From assembly GCF_001423485.1 (NCBI RefSeq), contig NZ_LMOD01000002.1:212539-276538 (forward strand): a stretch of DNA of 64,000 bases, given 5' to 3'. This DNA comes from Microbacterium sp. Leaf320 (GTDB lineage Bacteria; Actinomycetota; Actinomycetes; Actinomycetales; Microbacteriaceae). The notes below the pieces were generated by a model that was not told the DNA's origin, did not search any database, and was given only the letters and a program-made list of their open reading frames with translations. Positions 23,721-32,209 of this stretch are shown piece by piece. Both the position numbers and the translations under genes were made by a program. The number at the start of each line of letters is the position of its first letter. Within the stretch, counting starts at the first letter, position 1.

Positions 23721-24698
23721 TCAGACCGCGAGCAGCTCCCGCTCGAGACGTGCGTACGAGGTCTCCATGCCGTCGGCCATGCCGGTGGCGAGGATCATGT
23801 CGCGCGTCTCCTTGTCGGGGTACTCGATGTAGAGGGTGATCAGCGTCGCGCCGTCCTCTTCGTAGAGGTTCAGGTCGTTCAGCGTCTCGACCGGCATCCC
23901 GACCATCCGCTCGGTCTGCACCGAACGCCGAGGCGCGTCGATCAGCAGCGCCTCACCCTCGAAGCCGAACGGCTGCCCCTCGGTGTCGCCGACCGGCGCC
24001 CACGAGTTGCGGTACGTCTGGCCCACCTCGGTCGCGACGACGCATTCGGTCATCTCCCACCCGTCGGGTCCGAGCAGCCACTGCTTCATGAGCTCGGGCT
24101 CGTTGTGGGCACGCCAGACCAACTCGCGCGGTCCCTCGACGAGGCGGGTGATGCGCACGTGGGTGTCATCGAGCAGCTCGACCTGCGTGCCCTTGCCCTG
24201 CGCGTAGTCGCGGAGATCCTGCAGGACGGCGTCGAGCTGGCTCATCGCGAGCTTCGTGCCCTCGATCATCCCCATCGATACGACCTGCTCGAGCGCGTCG
24301 GCAGACGCGAAGTAGCTCGTGGTGACCATGCGCGCGCCCTCGGCGGTCGGCTCGAACGAGAAGACCATGCGCATCGAGGGCAGGTCGGGGTCGGGCGTGC
24401 CCTCTTCGTCGGCGAACGCATCGAGCACCTCGAAGCCGTGCGGGGCCTCGATGCGCAGGAACTCCCATGTGCCCGACGCCTTCTCGCCGCGAGGGCCGTT
24501 CATCGTGTAGTTGGCCTTGCCGCCGACGGTGTGGTCCCAGGCGGTGAAGGTGGCCGGCCATCCGGGAGGGCCCCAGAAGCGCTCGAGCTGGCGCGGGTCG
24601 CTGTAGGCGTCCCAGACCCGCTCGATCGGCGCCGCGAAATCGGCGACGACGGTCATGGTGAGGTTGTCGGCATCGGTGGTGACATCCGTGACGGGCAT
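23721..24698 (-). CDS. Tandem SRPBCC (AHSA1-like) protein
   Basis: 325 residues composed of two AHSA1/START-like domains. Domain one (about 12-155) has IERVWDAYSDPRQLERFWGPPGW; domain two (about 160-322) has RELVWRAHNEPELMKQWLLGP. Single-domain relatives are usually encoded beside an ArsR regulator, as here; two fused domains are less common. The function of these proteins is mostly unknown, with ligand binding likely. AAGGAG lies 6 nt before the ATG at 24698, inside the 3' end of the ArsR gene. Confidence 0.85.
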   Translation of the reverse strand: MPVTDVTTDADNLTMTVVADFAAPIERVWDAYSDPRQLERFWGPPGWPATFTAWDHTVGGKANYTMNGPRGEKASGTWEFLRIEAPHGFEVLDAFADEEGTPDPDLPSMRMVFSFEPTAEGARMVTTSYFASADALEQVVSMGMIEGTKLAMSQLDAVLQDLRDYAQGKGTQVELLDDTHVRITRLVEGPRELVWRAHNEPELMKQWLLGPDGWEMTECVVATEVGQTYRNSWAPVGDTEGQPFGFEGEALLIDAPRRSVQTERMVGMPVETLNDLNLYEEDGATLITLYIEYPDKETRDMILATGMADGMETSYARLERELLAV

Positions 24699-24699
24699 G

Positions 24700-25110
24700 T
24701 CAGTCTCCTTCTTCGGTTCGTGAATCATCGGTGGTGTCGGTGCTGGTCGTGTCTGTCGTGTCTGCACGAGGAGCCGGCGTCTCGGCCAGCAGCTCGTCGA
24801 GCCGGGCGATGCGCGACCGCCACAGCTCTTCGTATCGGGCGAGGAGCGCCCTGGCGCGGGCGATCATCTCGGGGTTCGCGCGGACGAGCCGCTCGCGTCC
24901 CTCGGCGCGCTTGACGATGAGATCCGCCGCTTCGAGCACGGCCACGTGCTTCTGCACCGCGGCGAACGACATCTCGTATTCGGAGGCGAGGGTCGAGACG
25001 GACTGCTCCCGCTCGATCGTCCGGCGCAGGATGTCGCGCCGGGTCGACGTCGCCAATGCGTGGAACACACGGTCGACCTCCGCTTCGCTCAGTTCTCTTT
25101 GTGCAACCAT
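24700..25110 (-). CDS. ArsR-family regulator
   Basis: 136 residues. A winged helix-turn-helix (VFHALATSTRRDILRRTI, then EYEMSFAAVQKHVAVLEAADLI) is followed by a charged helix and a Thr/Asp-rich tail. No metal-binding Cys motif is seen, which fits the subgroup paired with SRPBCC proteins. No Shine-Dalgarno is evident. TAACGT lies 8 nt before the ATG on the minus strand, so the transcript may be leaderless. The palindrome CAACCA-TT-TGGTTG overlaps the start codon and is the likely autoregulatory site. Confidence 0.87.
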   Translation of the reverse strand: MVAQRELSEAEVDRVFHALATSTRRDILRRTIEREQSVSTLASEYEMSFAAVQKHVAVLEAADLIVKRAEGRERLVRANPEMIARARALLARYEELWRSRIARLDELLAETPAPRADTTDTTSTDTTDDSRTEEGD

Positions 25111-25117
25111 TTGGTTG
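25104..25117. promoter_or_regulatory. ArsR operator overlapping the start codon
   Basis: CAACCA (25104-25109) and TGGTTG (25112-25117) are perfect inverted half-sites with a 2-nt centre that overlap the ATG at 25108-25110. Binding here would block a leaderless transcript start. Confidence 0.55.
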
Positions 25118-25233
25118 TACGTTATGCCCGAGTCGAGCTGATGTCAAGAGGTCTCGTGAGCGAATCGGAAGAAGGCGCATGAGTTCCGTACGGGCGTGTT
25201 CCACGCGGGCGGGATGGACCGTAGGACTGAGGC

Positions 25234-25812
25234 ATGACCCTTACGGAGATCCTTCCCACCCTGCGCCTGAGCATTCCCGACCCCCTCGCCATCAACCTCT
25301 GGCCGATGCACACACATCCGATCTTCTCCGACGTCGTCGTCGGTGGAATCTCCCTGACCAGGCTCGTCGAGCTCAACGGCACGCCGGCGCTGCTCACCGG
25401 AGACCTGCCGCGTCCGGGCATGCCCCGCGAGAGGGCTTTCGGTGGGGGAACCGACGTCACCGTCCTGGTCTTTCGGGTCACGCTCCGCGTCGACACGCAG
25501 GAGGACAAGCGCATCGCTCTGACCGACTGCGCTTTCGACGGCGTCTCAGCGCAGTGGAGTGAGTGTCGTCTCATCGGACGCACCTCGACCAGCAGGAACG
25601 CGCGCATCGAGCTCATCCCCGGCGACGTCGGCGGAGCCTCGTGGCCCCACCCGGTCACGCTTCTGCCGAGCGACCTGAGAGAGGGCGATTTGCTCGCCGT
25701 CCCTTGCGCGGGCGCGATGACACTGCACGATGTGCGGCCCCGCCCGGCCGTCGCAGGCGGCGAGCCCAGAGTGTCCCCTGCACTGGCCACCTCACGCACG
25801 GACATCTCGTGA
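25234..25812 (+). CDS. Hypothetical protein
   Basis: 192 residues. It opens MTLTEILPTLRLSIPDPLAI and continues with alternating strand-like segments (VTVLVFRVTLRVD, ARIELIPGD, DLLAVPCAGAMTLHDV). The first ~165 residues look folded and beta-rich; the last 25 are low complexity. GAGG lies close to the ATG. I recognise no family and cannot state a function. Confidence 0.5.
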   Translation: MTLTEILPTLRLSIPDPLAINLWPMHTHPIFSDVVVGGISLTRLVELNGTPALLTGDLPRPGMPRERAFGGGTDVTVLVFRVTLRVDTQEDKRIALTDCAFDGVSAQWSECRLIGRTSTSRNARIELIPGDVGGASWPHPVTLLPSDLREGDLLAVPCAGAMTLHDVRPRPAVAGGEPRVSPALATSRTDIS

Positions 25813-26135
25813 GCGTGATGCACAGCATCGTGTCGACATCGATCCTGCTGCGACACAGGCCCATCGACCGCCGCCTTTCGGCACCTGGCGACCTCCTCGC
25901 TCGTGACGACAGCGGGGCCAGCGCAGCGAGCCAGACCCGATCGAACGATCGTGCGGAGGACTCGGAAGACGACCAGTGGCACGGCAGATGCATGAAGTGA
26001 ACGGCGAAGGCCATTCGCGCAAGACGAACCCCCGCCCGTTCGATCGCCACGTCTGCAAGGAGCGCATCCCGGTAGACCGAGACCCACGTGCGCTCGAATG
26101 CGTCCGTCGTCGTCACCCCGCGCCGCACGGGGAAA
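25813..26135. other. Gap without a convincing gene
   Basis: About 320 nt. Open frames on both strands have poor codon bias and no family features. The minus-strand frame contains a short hydrophobic-looking stretch that could be the remains of a decayed gene. No repeat or terminator stands out. Confidence 0.4.
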
Positions 26136-26366
26136 TCAGCCCCGGGCAGGGTCCTCGTCGTTGGCGACGGCTTCGATCCAGTCGACGTCCTCATCTGACA
26201 ATGCAATTCCGGGCGTGGCACCCCGCCTCCCGGCGGTGGGGTCCACCGACACGTCGGCACCGTTGATCGCGGAAGCCACGTCAGTGGGGATGGGCTCGCC
26301 ATTGTGGGCGATGAGCCACTCACGCGTCTCCGGTGCCAGCGTCGGCCAGATCTCTTCGATGCTCAT
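26136..26366 (-). CDS. Small hypothetical protein
   Basis: 76 residues, acidic: MSIEEIWPTLAPETREWLIA, then a variable middle and the ending ALSDEDVDWIEAVANDEDP. AGGAGG at 26379-26384 lies 12 nt from this ATG and abuts the in-frame ATG at 26378, so the exact start is uncertain. Short proteins with an EIWPxLxPxTRxWLI opening occur, as I recall, in related actinobacteria; function unknown. Confidence 0.55.
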   Translation of the reverse strand: MSIEEIWPTLAPETREWLIAHNGEPIPTDVASAINGADVSVDPTAGRRGATPGIALSDEDVDWIEAVANDEDPARG

Positions 26367-26437
26367 ACCCGCGATCATCCTCCTGGCCGGTGGTCCGGCG
26401 CTAGCCGACGTGAATGGTGGGGTGCCGCACTGTCGGC

Positions 26438-27112
26438 TCAGAGACTCCGCGTCGTCGCAGCCACTGCCACGATGTGCCCGCCCTTGCGCTCGACCCGGCG
26501 CACCGACGAGGGGTCGACGGAATCGCGCTCGAGCATGCGCCAGGGTCGCGCCGCGATGTCGGCTCCGCCCGTCGCGCAGGCGAGGCGGGCGAGCGGTGAG
26601 AGCACACGCCAGAAGCCGTGCGGCGGCTGCATGTCGGCGATGCACGCCCTCGCGTCGGGGCGCAGGCACGCTCGCGCTCGCTGCCACGCCTCCTCGCGCT
26701 CGGTGATCACGCTGAGCGAGTAGGTCGCGAGCAGAGCGTCGGCTCGGCCGTCGCCGCCACCACGCAGGTCGGTCACGGCCCGGGCCACCTCGTCCGACCG
26801 CAGCTCGGCGGCATCCGCCCGGATAAGACGGACCCTGTCACCCCAGCCCTGGTGATCGATCCGTCGCTGTGCGACGGCCAGCATCTCGGGGCTGCGATCG
26901 ATGCCGATCACGATCCCTGACGGCGCCGTCGCCGCGAGCAGCAGCGCGAAGTTCAGCCCGGTCCCGCATCCGAGATCGATGACGACATCGCCGGGTCCCG
27001 AGTCGAGCAGCGCGATCCCCGCCTGCCGACCGGCCCGATAGACCAGGCGCTCGCCCGAGAGCACGTCGTACCAGCGCGCGCCCACGCCGTATCGCCGCAT
27101 CAGTGCCGCCAT
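26438..27112 (-). CDS. Class I SAM-dependent methyltransferase
   Basis: About 224 residues. Motif I VIDLGCGTGLNFALLL, acidic loop GIDRSPEML and post-motif LIRADAAEL are those of Rossmann-fold methyltransferases of the UbiE/small-molecule type. The ATG at 27112 (MAALMRRYGVGARWYDVLSG) is preferred for the GGGAGGGCGG ahead of it, although the frame is open further upstream. Divergent from the flavoprotein gene by 38 nt. Substrate unknown. Confidence 0.8.
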   Translation of the reverse strand: MAALMRRYGVGARWYDVLSGERLVYRAGRQAGIALLDSGPGDVVIDLGCGTGLNFALLLAATAPSGIVIGIDRSPEMLAVAQRRIDHQGWGDRVRLIRADAAELRSDEVARAVTDLRGGGDGRADALLATYSLSVITEREEAWQRARACLRPDARACIADMQPPHGFWRVLSPLARLACATGGADIAARPWRMLERDSVDPSSVRRVERKGGHIVAVAATTRSL

Positions 27113-27150
27113 CCGCCCTCCCGCTTCCGGGTCCACTCTAGGCTTCAGGA

Positions 27151-28641
27151 ATGAGCACTCCTTCTCGCAGATCGGCGCGCGCACTGACCGCACGCGAAGC
27201 AGGCGGACGCACGTGGGACCTGGTCGTGATCGGGGCCGGCAGCGCCGGACTCGTCGGGGCACGCACGGCTGTCACGCTCGGCGCGCACGTGCTGCTGATC
27301 GAGGCGCACCGGTTCGGAGGCGAATGCCTGCACACCGGTTGCGTGCCGTCGAAGGCTCTCATCGCGTCGGCCGCCGCCGCGCACGCTGCGCGCAGCAGTG
27401 CGGGGCTGGGTGTGACAGCGAGCGAGGTGCACGTCGACTTCCCCGCCGTGATGCAGCACGTGCACGCCGCGATCCATGACATCGAGCCGGTCGACTCCCC
27501 TGAGACTCTCAACCGAGACGGCATCCACACGCTCACCGGTCGCGCGCGGTTCGACGGTCCCCGCTCCGTCGTGGTCGACGGCGAGCGCATCGCGTTCCGT
27601 GACGCGCTCATCGCCGCGGGAAGTTCGCCGGTGCGCCCGTCGGTCGAGGGCGAGGCATCGATCGACGTCCTCACGAACGAGACCTTCTGGGATCTGGATG
27701 CACTGCCGGCACGCCTGCTCGTGCAGGGCGGTGGCGCGATCGGCTGCGAGATCGCACAGGCGATGGTGCGACTGGGCAGTCAGGTCACGCTGATCCACCG
27801 AGGCGATCGGGTGCTGCCGAAGGAGGATCCCGCGGCGAGCGCCGTCGTCCTCGCAGCTCTCCGTGCAGACGGCGTCGACGTGCGCCTCGGCACGACCGTG
27901 CGCTCTTTCGACTCCTTCCGGTCTGACGACGCTCCGTCACCATCGGGCACCGCCCAGCTGAGCGACGGCACGCAGGTCGTGTTCGATCGCGCCCTCGCGG
28001 CACTGGGACGTCGGGTCGAGGTCTCCGACCTCGGACTGTCGGCGGCCGGTGTGACCCTCGATCAGCGAGGAGCGGTCGACGTCGACGCCTCGCTGCGCAC
28101 GTCGAACCCGCGCATCCGTGCCGCCGGCGACGTCACCCCGCTGCCGCGCTTCACGCACACGGCCGGCATGTACGGCAGCGTCGCCGCGACGAACGCCGTG
28201 CTCGGGCTCTCTCGCAGGATCGACGCCGACGTCGTGCCCCGCATCACCTTCACCTCCCCCGAGGTCGCAGCCGTCGGCGTCTCACCCGCCGCTGCGTCGG
28301 CACGCGGGATGCGCGCGGTCGTGCAGCATCACTCCCACCTCGATCGGGCGATCGCCGACGGCCACACCGACGGCTTCACGAGCATCGTGGTCGATCGGCG
28401 GGGGCGGGTCACCGGCGCCGTCATCGTCGGGCCGCGGGCCGGAGAGTCGCTCGCCGAGTACACCACCGCGGTCAAGGCCCAGATGAGCGTGCGCACGCTC
28501 GCGACGACGATGCATGCGTACCCGAGCTACTCGGATGCCGGATGGAACGCGGTCGTGAAGGAGGCGCAGCGTGGCCTCCGGGGCGGGGCAGTCGGGTTCG
28601 CGATCGGACTCCTGGCCCGATTCCATCGCCGCAGGCGCTGA
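27151..28641 (+). CDS. Mercuric-reductase-like FAD/NAD(P) disulfide oxidoreductase
   Basis: 496 residues. FAD loop VVIGAGSAG (25-33), redox disulfide GGECLHTGCVPSKAL with C59 and C64, NAD(P) loop VQGGGAIGCE, and second FAD motif IRAAGDVT. The C-terminal dimerisation domain has HAYPSYSD where lipoamide/glutathione reductases have an HxHPT segment with a catalytic His-Glu pair, so the electron acceptor may differ. No MerA-type Cys-Cys tail is present, so mercury reduction is unlikely. The neighbours (CDP-alcohol transferase, TVP38, YnjBCD-like transporter) form a set also seen near E. coli ydj/ynj genes. Confidence 0.85.
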   Translation: MSTPSRRSARALTAREAGGRTWDLVVIGAGSAGLVGARTAVTLGAHVLLIEAHRFGGECLHTGCVPSKALIASAAAAHAARSSAGLGVTASEVHVDFPAVMQHVHAAIHDIEPVDSPETLNRDGIHTLTGRARFDGPRSVVVDGERIAFRDALIAAGSSPVRPSVEGEASIDVLTNETFWDLDALPARLLVQGGGAIGCEIAQAMVRLGSQVTLIHRGDRVLPKEDPAASAVVLAALRADGVDVRLGTTVRSFDSFRSDDAPSPSGTAQLSDGTQVVFDRALAALGRRVEVSDLGLSAAGVTLDQRGAVDVDASLRTSNPRIRAAGDVTPLPRFTHTAGMYGSVAATNAVLGLSRRIDADVVPRITFTSPEVAAVGVSPAAASARGMRAVVQHHSHLDRAIADGHTDGFTSIVVDRRGRVTGAVIVGPRAGESLAEYTTAVKAQMSVRTLATTMHAYPSYSDAGWNAVVKEAQRGLRGGAVGFAIGLLARFHRRRR

Positions 28642-28663
28642 GCCCGACCGCTCGCCATGTTGC

Positions 28664-29305
28664 TCAGCGCAGGCTGCGGTAGCCGACGACGATGCGCTGC
28701 ACAGCGCTCACCGCGACGAAGAGCGACCAGACGAGCGCGATCTGCCATGCCCAGAACGGCAGGATGAGCCACAGCGCGTGCACGGCGATGGTCTCGGTGC
28801 CCTCGGCGATCCGCCCGAGGAAGGAGAGCGATCGCCCGTCGTCGATCGTGCGCCCTGTGCGCTCGGCGATCGAGGAGAAGGCGAGGAAGGCCGTGCCGTT
28901 CACGTAGTAGACGAGGAGCACGACGAGGAACGGCCACCACGGAGCCCCGAACTGCGACGTGGCACCGAAGGCGACTCCGACGACCGTCGCGCCGTAGACG
29001 ACGAAGTCGGCGGTGATGTCGAGGAATCCGCCCGCGTGGGAGGGCGCGGACTCCCGCCCCGGCGACTCAGCCAGCCGTCGGCGGCGTCGGGCGAGGGTCC
29101 CGTCGAGCCCGTCGGCGATGCGCGAGACGAGCCACAGCACGAGGGCGACCCACCACAGCTGGAATCCGGCCGTGACGGCGGAGGCGACGCCGAGCACGAG
29201 CCCGAGCACCGTCAGGCGATCGGGAGTGATCCCCGGTCGGTCCAGGGCAGCCGCTGTCGCCTCGAGCGGTCGTGCGAGCACGGCCCGCAGAGAACGGTCA
29301 AGCAT
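28664..29305 (-). CDS. CDP-alcohol phosphatidyltransferase family membrane protein (YnjF-like)
   Basis: About 213 residues with several membrane helices and the signature DGLDGTLARR ... GGFLDITAD. The spacing between AR and the Gly is longer than the usual eight residues, because a polar insert (RRLAESPGRESAPSHA) lies between. Family members move a phosphatidyl or similar group from a CDP-linked donor to an alcohol in the membrane. The start at 29305 lies 8 nt inside the end of the TVP38 gene, so the two are cotranscribed. The substrate is not predictable. Confidence 0.83.
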   Translation of the reverse strand: MLDRSLRAVLARPLEATAAALDRPGITPDRLTVLGLVLGVASAVTAGFQLWWVALVLWLVSRIADGLDGTLARRRRRLAESPGRESAPSHAGGFLDITADFVVYGATVVGVAFGATSQFGAPWWPFLVVLLVYYVNGTAFLAFSSIAERTGRTIDDGRSLSFLGRIAEGTETIAVHALWLILPFWAWQIALVWSLFVAVSAVQRIVVGYRSLR

Positions 29306-30017
29306 CGTGACCACCTTCGGTCTTCCGCGCCGACGACGAGCGGTCGCCGTTCCGGCGGCGCAGGATCGCCGCTGCCAAGACGCCGCCGAGGATGAGCACA
29401 CCCAGCACGGCCACCGCCACCCAGAAGGGCGGCCCGAGCTCGAGCCCGAACGCGCCCAGCGCCACGTAGGCGGCAGACCCGGGCAGGATGCCGATGGCCG
29501 TTCCCAGTGCGTAGTCGCGGCGTCGCACCGCCGTCAGGCCGGCGCCGTAGTTGATGAGCGTGAACGGGATGATCGGCACCAGCCGCGCTCCGAGCACCGC
29601 GAGGAATCCGCGATGCGCCAGGGCGGCGTCGAGGCGCGCGACCCGGGCTCCGGTCAGCCGCTCGACGGCCTCTCTGCCGAGCGCTCGACCGATCACGAAC
29701 GAGGCGGCGGCGCCCAGAAGGGCTCCGACGTAGACGAGCACGAGCGCGAGCCAGAAACCCCACACGAGGCCCGCCGCGATGGTGAGCAGATTCTTGGGCA
29801 CCGGTGTCAGCGTGAGCGCGGCGTACCCCGCCACGAAGAGCAGCGCGCCACCCGGCCCGAGACCTGCCGCCCACTCTCTGACCACGTCGATGTCGCTCGG
29901 AGCGAGGAAATACCCAACCGTTCCGACGACGGCGACGAACAGGAGGAGAAGCAGCAAGCGGACGATCGCCGACCGCTTCGAGGGGGCGTCTCTGACACGC
30001 GAATCACCAGCGTCCAC
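29298..30017 (-). CDS. TVP38/TMEM64 (DedA-like) membrane protein
   Basis: 239 residues. Hydrophobic helices with the family core FVAGYAALTLTPVPKNLLTIAAGLVWG, FVIGRALGR and VLGARLVPIIPFTLINYGAGLT. DedA/VTT proteins are linked to lipid scrambling and envelope homeostasis. The GTG at 30017 is the start, because GGAGG is correctly placed 6 nt upstream and the nearby ATG is out of frame. Divergent from the lipoprotein gene by 74 nt. Confidence 0.85.
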   Translation of the reverse strand: MDAGDSRVRDAPSKRSAIVRLLLLLLFVAVVGTVGYFLAPSDIDVVREWAAGLGPGGALLFVAGYAALTLTPVPKNLLTIAAGLVWGFWLALVLVYVGALLGAAASFVIGRALGREAVERLTGARVARLDAALAHRGFLAVLGARLVPIIPFTLINYGAGLTAVRRRDYALGTAIGILPGSAAYVALGAFGLELGPPFWVAVAVLGVLILGGVLAAAILRRRNGDRSSSARKTEGGHDA

Positions 30018-30091
30018 AGCATCCTCCCCGACTCCTATACCCTAGCCCGGCGCGATATGCCGGCACACCGATTCCGAAGCGAGGAACCCCG

Positions 30092-31333
30092 ATGAGCAGC
30101 ACCCCACGACGGTATCGGAGGAGTGCGGCTCTCGCCCTCGCGGTGCCGCTGATCGCCCTCACCGCCTGCGCGGCCCCCGAGAGCAGTGCATCGACGGCCT
30201 ACGAGGACTGGGACGCGGTGCTCGAGGATGCCGAGGGGCAGACCGTGCAGCTGTGGATGTACGGCGGCGACGATCAGGGCAACGCCTACGTCGACGACAT
30301 CCTCGCCCCGGCCGTGGCGGAATACGGAGTGACGCTGGAGCGTGTACCCGTCACCGATACGGCGGATGCGCTGAACCGCGTGTTCACCGAGATCCAGGCC
30401 GGCCGCGATGACGGCACGGTCGACCTCATCTGGGTCAACGGCGACAACTTCCGCACCGGCAAAGAGGCCGATGCCTGGCTGTGCGGCTGGACCGATCTGC
30501 TGCCGTCGATGGCGGCCACCGACCCCGACGACCCGCTGCTGCAGTCCGACTTCGGCACTCCCGTCGACGGCTGCGAGGCTCCGTGGCACAAGGCGCAGTT
30601 CACACTCGCCTACAACGCCGAGGCGATCCCGAATCCGCCCACCACCCTCGCGGGAGTGCTCGACTGGGCCGAGGCCAACCCCGGACGCTTCACCTACCCG
30701 GCCCCGCCGGACTTCACCGGTTCGGTGTTCGTGCGCGAGGTGCTGGCGAGCGTCTCGGGCGGCGCCGATGAGGTGCCTGCCGCGTATTCCGACGAGGCGT
30801 TCGACGAGCTGAGCCCTGCTCTCTACGATCGGCTGAGCGAACTCGCCCCGAGCCTGTGGCGCGGGGGCGACACGTATCCTGCGAACGAGGCCGAGCTGGG
30901 CCAGCTCTTCGCCGACCGCCAGATCGACATCACGATGACCTACGGCCCGGCGACCCTCACGGATCTCGTCGCCGACGGCACGTACCCGCCCGAGACGACC
31001 GTGCTGCCCCTCGAAGACGGCACGGTGGGCAACGCGAGCTTCCTCGGCCTGCCGGCGAACTCCGACTCGGTGGCGGGTGCCATGGTCGTCGCGAACGTCG
31101 CCCTCTCGGTCGAGCAGCAGGTCGCGAAGGCGCAGCCCGACGTCTGGGGTCAGTTCACGGTCCTCGACATCGAGAGCCTCTCGGACGCCGACCGGGAGCT
31201 GTTCGACACCCTCCCCGAGTCGCCCGTCGTTCCCGGCTACGAGGTGCTGTCCGAGAACGCTCATGGCGAGCTCGCCGCGGAATGGGTCCCCGCCCTCGAC
31301 GAGGGCTGGCGCACGGGCGTGCTCGACCGATGA
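30092..31333 (+). CDS. ABC transporter solute-binding lipoprotein (YnjB-like)
   Basis: 413 residues with a lipoprotein signal peptide: RRYRRSAALALAVPLIALTAC, lipobox LTAC. The mature part begins with an acidic linker and has a family-1-type periplasmic binding fold (VQLWMYGGDDQGNAYVDDIL). It matches the YnjB group of solute-binding proteins. It lies first in a four-gene operon with two permeases and an ATPase, with 4-nt overlaps. The ligand is unknown; thiamine has been suggested for YnjBCD relatives. Confidence 0.83.
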   Translation: MSSTPRRYRRSAALALAVPLIALTACAAPESSASTAYEDWDAVLEDAEGQTVQLWMYGGDDQGNAYVDDILAPAVAEYGVTLERVPVTDTADALNRVFTEIQAGRDDGTVDLIWVNGDNFRTGKEADAWLCGWTDLLPSMAATDPDDPLLQSDFGTPVDGCEAPWHKAQFTLAYNAEAIPNPPTTLAGVLDWAEANPGRFTYPAPPDFTGSVFVREVLASVSGGADEVPAAYSDEAFDELSPALYDRLSELAPSLWRGGDTYPANEAELGQLFADRQIDITMTYGPATLTDLVADGTYPPETTVLPLEDGTVGNASFLGLPANSDSVAGAMVVANVALSVEQQVAKAQPDVWGQFTVLDIESLSDADRELFDTLPESPVVPGYEVLSENAHGELAAEWVPALDEGWRTGVLDR

Positions 31334-32205
31334 GCTTCGCGCCGGTGGCGCGCCGTCGGGGGAGCGCCGGTCAGCTCCTCCGCGGCGCGATGCTGGTGCT
31401 TCCCGCTGCCCTCGTGACTCTGCTCGTCGTCGGCGGAGGCATCGGCGCCACGCTGCTCCAGGCTCTCGGCCTCATGCCCATCGCGGGTCCGGTGACGCCG
31501 GGGATCGAGGCGTTCCTCGCGCATCCGGACGATCTCGCGGCCGCGACCGGGGTGTCGATCGCCGTCGCGGCGGTGTCGACGATCATCGCGGTCGTCGTCG
31601 GCACCGCCGCCGCGGTCGTCATCGCTTCCGGGCGGGTGGGAAGTCGCCTGTTGGCCGCCCTCGGCGCGACCGCCGTGACCGTGCCGCACCTCGTCGGCGC
31701 TGCGACGATCGGGCTCCTTCTCTCCGACGCCGGAGTGCTGCCGCGGCTGCTCGGCATCCCGCCCGAGTCGTGGGCCCCCTGGGTCGGCGGACCGCTGTGG
31801 GCTGCGGCGATCGCGGAGTTCGCGTGGAAGGAGTCGGCGTTCGTCGCGCTCGTGGTGACCGGCACTCTCGCCACCCGCATCGCGACCTACGACGAGACCG
31901 CCGCGCTGCTCGGCGCGGGTCGGTGGCGCCGCTTCCGTCACGTCCTGCTTCCGCTGACCACCCCGACCATCGTCATCTGCGCGGCGATCAGCTTCGTCTA
32001 CGCACTCGGGTCGTACGAGGTCTCCTGGCTGCTCGGCCGCACCTACCCCGAGCCGCTGCCCGTGTTGGCCGTGCGACTGTTCCAGGGCGTCTCTCTCTCC
32101 TCGCGTCCGGAGGCCGCCGCGGTCGCCCTCGTCACCTGCGCGATCGCACTCGTCGCCGTGGCCGGCACCTTCGTCGCGCTGCGGCGCACCGCGGTCTGGC
32201 GGTGA
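31330..32205 (+). CDS. ABC transporter permease 1 (YnjC N-half-like)
   Basis: 291 residues, about six membrane helices, with the permease EAA-type loop near DETAALLGAGRWRRFRHVLLP. The ATG overlaps the lipoprotein stop (ATGA). In E. coli YnjC is one fused double permease; here the halves are separate genes. Confidence 0.83.
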   Translation: MSFAPVARRRGSAGQLLRGAMLVLPAALVTLLVVGGGIGATLLQALGLMPIAGPVTPGIEAFLAHPDDLAAATGVSIAVAAVSTIIAVVVGTAAAVVIASGRVGSRLLAALGATAVTVPHLVGAATIGLLLSDAGVLPRLLGIPPESWAPWVGGPLWAAAIAEFAWKESAFVALVVTGTLATRIATYDETAALLGAGRWRRFRHVLLPLTTPTIVICAAISFVYALGSYEVSWLLGRTYPEPLPVLAVRLFQGVSLSSRPEAAAVALVTCAIALVAVAGTFVALRRTAVWR

Positions 32206-32209
32206 TCCC

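Noticed and set aside
25655..26323. A 222-codon minus-strand frame
   Set aside because: Partly antisense to the gene at 25234 and to a better-supported small gene at 26136; no family signal. It may include decayed coding DNA, noted as a gap.
27151..28641. Mercury resistance
   Set aside because: No N-terminal HMA domain, no C-terminal Cys pair, and no merR, merT or merB nearby.
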